NCBI GenBank assembly: GCA_004835665.1
Contig: RBKR01000015.1
Location: 372,001-436,000, forward strand
Source: Phoma sp. XZ068
Taxonomy: Eukaryota > Ascomycota > Dothideomycetes > Pleosporales > Didymellaceae
DNA: 64,000 nucleotides
Direction: 5' to 3'
Every line of letters begins with the position of its first letter. Position 1 is the first letter of the stretch. A program made the position numbers and the translations under genes. Below the pieces are notes generated by a model. The model worked only from the letters and a program-made list of their open reading frames with translations, was not told where the DNA came from and made no database searches. Shown here one piece after another: positions 56,190 through 64,000 of the stretch.

Positions 56190-58134
56190 CTAAAAGTTGC
56201 AAGTACTGTTCAGCCAAAAGTCCTCCGAAAACTCTAGTGACGGCAGGTCAATTAAGCTGAAGTCGGTCGTAGATGTGAGTGAATCCATCCCAAGTAATGT
56301 GTTGTCTCGCTCCGCTGGCACTTTCCATTGCGGTGCAGTAGCTCGCATAACCTCCGCGGCCTGCTTGAAAATGCTATCTTCACCCGTCTCAAGTTTCAAA
56401 GTAGTGTTCGTTTGTTCACAGTGCTCAATGGCGCGTGCGAAACAGATGGCTGGGTCCATTGTCATGCGCGCCATCGCTGTGTCCCAGCCGTTCATTTGCA
56501 AGGTAAGCAGACAATAGCAGAGCTTGATACTGTAACCGAACATGATCATCATGGGTGCGGTCAAGTGGCTTAAATCGAAAGTGAGAAAGTGCTCGGAGCA
56601 TGCCTTGCAAGTCTGTAGTAGCCCAGTGAGGTATTCAACACGCTTTAGGTTGTGGTCGCAATAACGCATGACTGGAGAGGGCGGCTGGAGCAGGGCAAGC
56701 TCATAAATTGAAGTTTCCGCAGCGTACAGGTATGCAATCACTGACTCTGTTTTTGTACTTCAGCAGATAGTCGATAATTGGGAGCAATTGTCAGCTTACT
56801 GTGTTGCAGTTGCGCGGGGGTGAGTGTGCTTTTACTTTGGTTGAGCGAGCACTTCAGTGGCGCGATCGAGAATGCAGGATGAACGGTGGTGTCGGGGTCA
56901 TCTGATACTTGTCGATATATGTCTCCAGCATCGAGTGCTACCTTCGATAGGCGGGCAATAGCAACAAGAATCCCATCCCCTTCCACCTCGCTGTGCGCGG
57001 ACAAGATCGAACAAGCAGATTCCAGCTGTGAAGACCATCTCATCGCATCGTATTTCATAGTAGTAGATATACTTTCAAGATTAGTCGATGGGTTTTGAGT
57101 GAGGAGTCTAGGCTTGCTTACATCACGCTAAGTGCGAAGCAAGCAATGTAGGCTCTTCGACCTGCGTTGGTTTGCGTGACGTTTTCTTCGCTGTCACCAA
57201 CAACAAGGTGAGGAGGGTTCGAGCCGGGACATCGAGCTGAGTTGGCACCACGGTCTAACTTCAGGTCGCTTACGAGAGGTCGGGCTAAGCCTATCATAGC
57301 CCCCAGGTATGGCTTCCCATGGGTAAACGACAAAGACCTGATATGATACATTAGAAATATAGCAAATACCAGTGGAATCATATCTTACCAGGCTATAGAA
57401 GTGAGTAGACTTAGTAATAGAGGCAAACTTCGCTCGCCATCAACTAATATCTTCTGGGTGAGGACTTCTCGGAGTTTCTTGCCAAGAACAACCTGCTTCC
57501 AGGCTACTTTCGTAGTCAACGCTTTGACTGCCAAAGCGAAAGTGGGCTTCTCCTTCTGCAATTCTGCTGCTGTGTAGTCTGCAGGCACGTTTACCAATGG
57601 AAATTCCGGTAAAAGATGATCACGGAAGTAAAGATACTCTTGCTGGGTAACATCTGAATCCGTCGACTCGTCTCGTGATTCGCTGACAGGCGACGATTCG
57701 GATGAACCTGGAGTTGGAAAGGTCTCTGTAGGGCGCTCATGGCGTGAGCTGGCACGATCTCGAAGCAAAGAGACAATATCGTCGAGCTTTTCCTCGAGTA
57801 TCGAACTTTTTGAAACTGCGTTCCGCTTCGCACCTCGCGTACGCACCGTTGTGGACGGTATACAGTCTCTGCTGAGTCGTTGACATCTGTACTCACGTTA
57901 AACTTGGAATATCTCACGACAGGAAGTTTTGGGGCCGTGCGAGGTAGCGTGCGAGATAAAGTTAGGTACTCAAATCCGAACTGTTCAAAGGTATGATCCC
58001 TTCGCTTGAACATTCTCGACTCACCTTTCACATGTGCCTGCGTCTCGCACTATGCATCGGCACTTTGCTTTGACACAATTCGTGCAAGCTTTGCCATAAG
58101 GGGCCGAGCCCGGTCTGGCATCGGCGGTTTCCAT
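56190..58134 (-). CDS. Zn(II)2Cys6 transcription factor (cassette regulator 2)
   Basis: Exons on the minus strand are 58134-58025, 57886-57389, 57337-57122, 57071-56800 and 56746-56190, giving 550 residues. The start METADARPGSAPYGKAC has CACCATGG context. The zinc cluster uses Cys17, Cys20, Cys27, Cys35, Cys38 and Cys45 (ACTNCVKAKCRC / CER|CQRLSRDC). The first intron (138 bp) interrupts the Arg codon before the fifth ligand, exactly as in the regulator at 50032-52130. A coiled coil follows (SSILEEKLDDIVSLLRDR), then a Ser/Pro linker and the helical domain (YLYFRDHLLPEFPLVNVPADYTAAELQKEKPTFALAV ... LVDGERSLPLLLSLLTSIAW). A 149-codon frame in another register overlaps the start (58499-58050) and is probably chance. 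Its target is probably the neighbouring hydrolase and transporter. Confidence 0.9.
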
Positions 58135-58669
58135 GGTGAGTTGAAAGCCGTCAAGTTTGCTGCCTCGCGGGTGTACGAAGGGGTGAGATTGCGGAGCGGG
58201 ATTCGCTTGCACCAATCCCGCTGTGACGCCAGCTCAGACAAGATGTGGATGTGGGCCACTGCATTCCCACTAGAGACAACAAGGGTTATGCTGATGCCTT
58301 GTGCGCGTCTTGCCACCGTTCTAGAGTGATTTTGCATACCGTTCGCTGCATCGGTGATGGAAATGATGTCGGGGTTGGGTGTCGAGGCCAACAAGCGTGC
58401 TTTCCGCTTGGGGTAAGGCTGAGTCGCCATCTTGGTGTGTCTTGCAATCAACAACGAACAACCAGTCAATAGATACAAAGAACCAAAGGCGTAACCCATG
58501 AGCTTATTGGATAAGGACCCTGCTACAAATTGCTATCGCTCTGTGCACTTGCGACGCTGGACGTAATCGTTCTTGTTAAGTCACATCAGGTTGTGCATGT
58601 TTCACGGTACATTCTACACTGTAACATGCGATTAAAAGTGCTTCGTCGTTGCTTAAAATGTGAGTGATG
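58135..58669. other. promoter of regulator 2 and 3' flank of ARG2
   Basis: 535 bp. An overlapping minus-strand frame upstream (58499-58050) could at most contribute an alternative leader. No independent gene is supported. Confidence 0.4.
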
Positions 58670-60923
58670 CTAATCAAGCTGTTTCTTCCCGTCCGCCCAA
58701 CTTGGTTTAATCCCCAAACAAACATCCACATACGCATCCCACCTCTTCATCTCCTGCGTTCTGCCCTCTATGCCTCCCCATCCAGCCGTAACGCCTTCCA
58801 CAGTCCAGAACATAGTCCACTGCCCACCGGGTAGATTCCACATCCCAGTGCTCCGTTCTTGGTACCACTTGTTTACAGGGTTACTCGTTCGTGACCTCCA
58901 AACCACACCACGCGGGAAACAGGTGCGTACTAGTGCTGCCCAGACGATGTCGCTCACGCCGCCCGAGCCTTGAGAGGAAGTTAGGACGGCAAACTTGTCG
59001 AGGTAAGGGACCCAGTGTGGCGAGTCCGCGTCATTGGAATCGGCAGTGGAGCCGAACTGGTGTTGGCGAAGTGTGGAAGGGGTTTCCCAAGTACAGATCG
59101 CGCCGCCCTCGTAGTCGCCTGCGATGATGATGCCAGCCACGCGGCCATGAATGCGGGCTAGATAGTCCTTCGGGTCGAGTTTGCGGCGGAAGGAGTCGTT
59201 GATAAGATCCACCAGTTTTGGCATGTTGATGCGCGGGTCGTTGGCGAGGTCGATGCTCGGGTATCCAGTTGAGGGCGGTTGCCAGGGGCCGCAGACACGC
59301 GGATCAGGGATCATGGTCAAGGGAATGCCTTTTTTGAGGAATGTTGACGGATTTTGGGCTTCCAGGCCGTAAAGGCGACTCGCCGGGGAGGTTGGGAGGG
59401 AGGATGAGACCATAGGTTTGTCGGTCAGGACGTTGTGGATTAGCGGATTGGGGGACGGCTTCGAGCGCCGTCCAGATTCGTCAGGTCCGGGAAGAGACTG
59501 GGTGGCAGCCTCAGTGGGAGTGATGATAAGGGCGGAGGATGATGGTGGGAGTAGCTTCAAAGCTCGCTCGACCACGTTGAGGTTCTTAGTGTGTCGGTCA
59601 GGAGGGAGGATGTCGCCGATTTGATGTTTTGGCGGACCTGGTAGAGACGCAATCTCGTCCTCGACAAACTGTGAGATTGGATTACCACTGCCGAGTGATG
59701 TGGACCCTTGGTCGCTGGCGATAGACTTTGCATCGAACGACACCTTTGCTAGCTCTGCCTTGATGTCGCGGTACTCGGCTTCGAGGTTAACGAAGACATG
59801 AGCACCGTCTGCTCTGTTCTGAGACGGAATGCCGCCAAGGGGGTCCAGAATGATGATGCGGTCCAAAATAGGCCGCTCATACACGTCTTGGTGGCTATGT
59901 GTGTTGCTCTCGATGGTGCTGCTGGTCCTGGCTGCGAGGCCAGCAAACTCTCGCACCAGCGCCAATACCACATCGTCGGCCAGAACAGTAACCCTTTTCA
60001 GATCCGTGTCGTATGCAAAAGGCGGTATGACAGGTATGATGCCATCGTCGATTGGCGGGAAGAGGAGGTAGTTGTCTTTGACTTCCACATCTCCTCGCAC
60101 ATGCGCCGTGCTCAGTCTGCTTCCACTGAGGTTGGCGTAGCTGAGCGCATGCTCGACCAACAGGGCGCCGGGCTCATTGTACCTTTGCAAGGCAGCCACC
60201 ATGCGCGTTGCTTGGGTTCTGATTGTCTGCTCGAGGGCCGGTCGTGCGTGGGCCGTGTCGCAAGAAGCATCGTCGTCGCAGTCTAGGACAACTGCAGTAC
60301 TCAGACCCAGTTGCCCCAATTGACTCAGCGTCGAAGCAATGCCATTTAATGTGACATCGTCGAGGGCCTGTGGCTGCCGAATCTTGACTAGGGCAAGATG
60401 TAAAGGCTCATCTGCACTTTCCCTGAATGTATCCTCGGGCAATTGCTCACGCGTGAAGATTGTAGGCTCGTATAGATTTCCAAGGTTTACGCCAGTGAGT
60501 GCCGTGGCTGGATCGTTGTGGAGGATGGCGCTCACAGCCTGCCTGAGTTTGGGCGCAGCATCTGCAGGCGCCCTCTTCGAGACATCGAAGTGCTTGATAT
60601 AGTTTCTGGCGTCCCGTTTGGCGTCGGATTCCTTGAGCAGGCGGGTCAATTGATCACGTTCCGCTCGCTGCCGTTCTTTGGCGGAGCTCGAGGCTCTGCG
60701 GATGTTCAATGCATTGAGGCATGCCGAGGTGTGGAGGTGTGACGTGAAGGTCTTCTCAGCGACGCTGCTCGTGCTATCGAGCCTGGGGAGCTGTCGGACA
60801 GTCAGTGCCCGTGCAACACCATCATGTGGGGACTGCAGGTGAGTCAATCTGCATTTCCCAAACAATGCTCACCTTCTTCGAAACCCGCCCCAAGCCCCAA
60901 ACCGGGCTTTTGCAAATGACCAT
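58670..60923 (-). CDS. ARG2: mitochondrial N-acetylglutamate synthase
   Basis: This enzyme makes N-acetylglutamate from glutamate and acetyl-CoA in the mitochondrial matrix, the first committed step of arginine synthesis. Exons 60923-60873 and 60832-58670 give 737 residues. The long frame alone has no ATG at its 5' end (it opens with TTG). A 40-bp intron joins it to a 17-codon exon, MVICKSPVWGLGRVSKK, which is basic and mitochondrial-presequence-like. The amino-acid-kinase-like middle is divergent, as in fungal NAGS. The C-terminal acetyltransferase domain has GIPLTMIPDPR, GYPSIDLANDPRINMPKLVDLINDSF, DYLARIHGRVAGIIIAGDYEGGAICTWE, YLDKFAVLTSSQGSGGVSDIVW and NKWYQERSTGMW. An out-of-frame ATG at 60930 overlaps the start. 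Confidence 0.92.
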
Positions 60924-61254
60924 TCTTCATGCTACCGCTCAGCTCCTGAATACATGGAGGAGAATATGGGAGTGAGTGCGCGATATTGCGGTGTGGAGAA
61001 ATGCCGCGTGCACATGTTTTCTGCAGGGCGGGAGCTTGGACGACTTTTCTTATCGATACGCTGCGTCATAGCCGATCTCGGTCCGTTCCCTGTGCTCCGC
61101 GAGCATGACAAAGCCGGTTATGACTTCAGGAGCTGACGGAGATAAAGTTGTAGCCGTAGTATATAGAGTACTACTTGGCAGCTTTCTAACTGTATCACAT
61201 CGAAGCCTGAAGCAAACACACACTTCACAGCAAGCATTCCACCACGACATCAAC
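60924..61254. promoter_or_regulatory. divergent promoter region ARG2 / dehydrogenase
   Basis: 331 bp between two divergent starts. A TATA-like TATATAG lies at 61160-61166, about 90 bp before the dehydrogenase start. Confidence 0.5.
61160..61166 (+). promoter_or_regulatory. TATA-like element
   Basis: TATATAG about 90 bp upstream of the dehydrogenase ATG at 61255, a plausible distance for a core promoter. Confidence 0.4.
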
Positions 61255-62497
61255 ATGGCCCCACAACTCGCTTGGATCGGCCTCGGCAACATGGGCAGGG
61301 TAAGTGCGGCACGCAATCTTATCAGATGAAAATCTTCCTGGTCACGCAGGTCATTAACCTCGTGTTGTCTGTTGAACAACTGATTTTGGCCCATGGACCG
61401 CTTGTGCAGGGCCGTGAGATCGATCGTAGACTAGACCGAGGACGCTGGCATCAATCATGCCCACGACCAGGTGATCAACATCGACATCAACACCATGACC
61501 ATGACCATGACCATGATCATAGACCATGATCATAGACCATAGACCATGACTCGCTAACACCTCCAGGGCATGTGCGCCAACCTCGTATCCAAAGGAAATC
61601 TCGACAAGCCCTTGATCCTCTACAACCGCACCAAGAAGCGTTCAGACGATCTAGCACAGAAACTTGGGACAGACAAAACCAAGGTCGTCGAGAATGTCAA
61701 CGACGCCGTGAAAGACAGCAACATCATTCTGATGTGCCTCGGAGACGATGCAGCCGTAAATTCTACCGTGGACGAGATCCTCAAGGGCGACGTCAAAGGC
61801 AAGACAATCGTAGACTGCAGTACCATCCACCCCGACACCACCAATGCCCTGGAAAAGCGCATCACGGAGAAAGGCGCCGAGTTTGTTGCCATGCCTGTCT
61901 TTGGCGCGCCGGCAATGGCTGACGCTGGCTCTCTTGTCTGCGTAGTCGCGGGCTCACAAGCAGCTACGAAGAAAATCACGCCCTATACTGATGGTGTAGT
62001 GGGCCGCGCGACTATTGACTTCTCCAACCAGCCTGCCGGGAACGCGACGTTGCTCAAAGTTATCGGCAACACATTCATCCTGAACATGGTAAACCAGCTA
62101 TCCGAGGGCCATGTGCTGGCTGAGAAGAGCGATCTGGGAGTGGATAACCTGCATACTTTCATTTCGACCATGTTCCCAGGTAAGTTCTTGTCTTGTTAGG
62201 TATTGTGAGTAGGAATGCTGACAAGATGCAGGGCCGTACACAGCATACTCCCAGCGCATGCTTCAGGGTGACTACTACCAGCGTGACGAACCACTCTTCC
62301 ACATCGACCTTGCTCGAAAAGACGCGCGGCACGCGAAAGCACTCGCCGACGCCAGTGGAAGCAGTGTGAAAGGGCTCGACGTTGCTCGAGCACGATTAGA
62401 CGATGTGAAGGAGCATTTGGGAGACAAGGGGGATATTCCAAGTGTCTATGGTGCAGTAAGGAAGGAGAGTGGTTTGGAGTTTGAAAACAGGAAGTAA
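61255..62497 (+). CDS. 3-hydroxyisobutyrate dehydrogenase-like oxidoreductase
   Basis: Exons 61255-61299, 61567-62179 and 62232-62497 give 307 residues. The N-terminal Rossmann motif is WIGLGNMG, interrupted after the first 15 residues by a 267-bp intron. Beta-hydroxyacid dehydrogenase landmarks follow: LYNRTKKRSDDLA, DSNIILMCLGDDAAV, GKTIVDCSTIHPDTT, AMPVFGAPAMADAGSLVCVVAG, and the catalytic-Lys segment GNATLLKVIGN. The C-terminal helical part reads GPYTAYSQRMLQGDYYQRDEPLFHIDLARKDARHA. There is no obvious presequence. The family oxidises 3-hydroxyacids with NAD(P)+ or reduces aldehydes; the substrate is not fixed by sequence. The intron contains a CCATGA tandem repeat. Confidence 0.9.
61493..61550. 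repeat. CCATGA/CATAGA tandem repeat inside intron
   Basis: Four CCATGA units are followed by ACCATGATCATAG and ACCATAG variants. The array ends about 16 bp before the 3' splice site of the dehydrogenase's first intron. Confidence 0.85.
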
Positions 62498-62557
62498 GAC
62501 GAATTCTGGCCGCCCAAGCCAAGCTATCGTTGCCAATCGAAGACTACCGGTGTACAT

Positions 62558-64000
62558 TCATGGAGCTGCATTCGTCACAGCATCAGCTTTCGACAGATTT
62601 TGACTGTGCCATACCCGCAGGTCGCGTGCTAGCGCTGCACGATCACCCCGAACCACGTGTGATCTCTCCCCTGGCTGGATTGCATGCATGTCTTCCGGAC
62701 GGTAGTTGAAGTACAAGAGAATATTGCCAAACACCCTCCCCCGATTCTCCCTGGTAATATCCGGCGAAAGGCCTGAGCTCCTGAACACTTGGGCAGTTTT
62801 GTTGCGCCAGCTATGCTTCTGAGCAAGGCGCATACGGTTCATCCCTTCCAACTCCGCTGTGATCTCGTCTCCAACGCCGCGGTCCATGCCCGCACGGCGA
62901 ATATGTTTGAATCTGATGCATCTGTTAATGGACTCACTTACAAGAGGTCGTCTTGCTAGGACTACTCACGAAAAGTACGCCTCGCGGTGATGATGATATG
63001 CAGGGCCCATGGCTTGATCCCAAGCCTTCAAGAACATTTTGTCAACAGGTGTATAGACACCAGCTAGCTCACCACATTTAACTCGAAACTTTCGCTGCAT
63101 GTACAGAAACGAATCACCGGGAGGAGGCTCGAGGTCGCGTGGCCTGAGGTAGTGCTACTGCATATGACTGACGACTTCGAGCAGATCTGCTTTCCTCCAG
63201 AAATTGCCATCGAGGGACCTGAGAAATCTGAGAACGTCATTCACATACTCCATTGGTACGACAATTTGATGAAAAATCGGTTCACGATAGAGCCACTGCG
63301 CCTGGTATTGACCTATCCAGTCAGAATGATGGCGTTGGGGATCAGAATTGGCGAAATACAACATGTTCCGGGGGATCTTGTAAGGGCCCGATCGGTCAAA
63401 TTTGCCCGTCATTTGCTTCTTCAATTCTTCTGAGGGATCATTGATAGGCCCTACAAATGCTGCTGGACGTGGTGCGGGACCGATGAATGCGGCTCCTTGG
63501 GTTGCACGGCTGGATTGCGAAAGTACTTGAGCATTCGTAATAGTTGGACCGGGTTGTATTACGGGCCCAACGTTTGATAACAACGGTCGTAGGTCCCCAG
63601 AAACTTGCAGGCTTGGATTTGAGTCTGCTTGCGAAGCATGTTCAAAACGTGAATGAAGCGACAGCCGAGTTGCACTGGCAGCACCAGGGCCTTGGTATGT
63701 CCCCGAAGACCATCGGGGTTGCTGGAATTGAGTTTGAACCGCGGGCTGCTGCATGTCGAGCTGATAATTTGAGGATAGAACAGTTGCGTTCCAGTTTTTG
63801 CCCTCGTTGACTGGTTCTATGGAAGGCCGATGAGTTGAACGAAGCGCGACAGTGCCCTGACTTCCTCTTGCCGAGTCCTTGCGAGCCTCTGAAGTCTTCT
63901 GTGCGTCCGAAGAGCCTGCATTGGAAGAGCTGCTGTGCGACACACGAGCAGATGGTCCGTCGGGCTGTTGTACAGAGGTTGGCATATTGAGCTGCTGCGG
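62558..64000 (-). CDS. protein of unknown function with in-frame TAG, cut by window edge
   Basis: One minus-strand reading frame runs from the window edge through MPTSVQQPDG (63985) to VVSHMQ, meets TAG at 63155-63157, and continues in the same frame as HYLRPRDLEPPPGDSFLYMQRKFRVKCG down to 62970. A 48-bp intron (62969-62922) then joins AYFS to RCIRFKHIRRAG, and the frame ends at 62558. The N-terminal part is low-complexity Ser/Gln/Pro. The segment after the stop looks like a real folded domain (ELAGVYTPVDKMFLKAWDQAMGPAYHHHREAY; RVFGNILLYFNYRPEDM). No intron with acceptable size and signals removes the TAG. It may be a pseudogene, two genes, a readthrough case or a sequence error. I do not recognise the family. 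Confidence 0.55.

Noticed and set aside
58050..58499. 149-codon minus-strand frame
   Set aside because: Overlaps the well-supported first exon of regulator 2 in another register; no family motif.
1..64000. CRISPR arrays, bacterial operons, 5S rRNA
   Set aside because: No regularly spaced repeats, no Shine-Dalgarno-type operon structure and no 5S-like sequence; the window is eukaryotic.

Overview
The window looks like nuclear DNA of a filamentous ascomycete (Pezizomycotina). Almost every gene has one to six introns of about 45-60 bp with GT..AG ends and CTAAC/CTGAC-like branch sites. Three genes encode fungal Zn(II)2Cys6 regulators, and the housekeeping proteins (Tim23, Met13, Arg2, Ufe1, Rrn11, His2) are fungal in type. 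A Dothideomycete, perhaps Pleosporales, is my inference from gene style and is not proven. I rebuilt the exons by hand from splice signals, reading frame and protein-family expectation. Spans are start codon to stop codon, and exon limits are given in the evidence.

Layout. 0.7-7.3 kb is a dense housekeeping block: URA5 (-), TIM23 (+), MET13 (-) and a divergent triosephosphate-isomerase-like enzyme (+). A 3 kb gene-free stretch follows. 10.3-16.1 kb carries an acetate-transporter-family membrane protein (+), RRN11 (-) and a large RING-H2 protein with a candidate N-myristoylation start (+). 16.1-20.2 kb is empty. 20.2-30.6 kb carries a Zn2Cys6 factor with a GC-AG intron, a Gvp36-like BAR protein, a gamma-glutamylcyclotransferase-like protein, histidinol phosphatase and a seven-exon FKBP. 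30.6-41.4 kb is gene-sparse. The only two genes I can support there encode secreted cysteine-bearing proteins, and the stretch also has a perfect 56-bp tandem duplication and an E-box inverted repeat.

41.4-49.1 kb holds the ER t-SNARE Ufe1, aspartate aminotransferase, a Copia-Gag-like protein with a long disordered tail, tRNA-Ser(AGA), and a 69-residue Gly-rich protein starting MGC. 50.0-58.1 kb looks like a compact regulated cassette: two related Zn2Cys6 factors flank an isochorismatase/N-carbamoylsarcosine-amidase-type cysteine hydrolase and a 14-TM-type MFS transporter. 58.7-62.5 kb has mitochondrial N-acetylglutamate synthase divergent from a 3-hydroxyisobutyrate-dehydrogenase-like enzyme. 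The right edge cuts a gene of unknown function whose frame is broken by one in-frame TAG.

Functional themes are amino-acid and one-carbon metabolism (Met13, His2, Arg2, aspartate aminotransferase), membrane traffic and import (Tim23, Ufe1, Gvp36) and transcription. The best candidates for something undescribed are the 50-58 kb cassette, the domesticated-Gag-like protein, the two secreted proteins in the gene-sparse island, and the small MGC Gly-rich protein.
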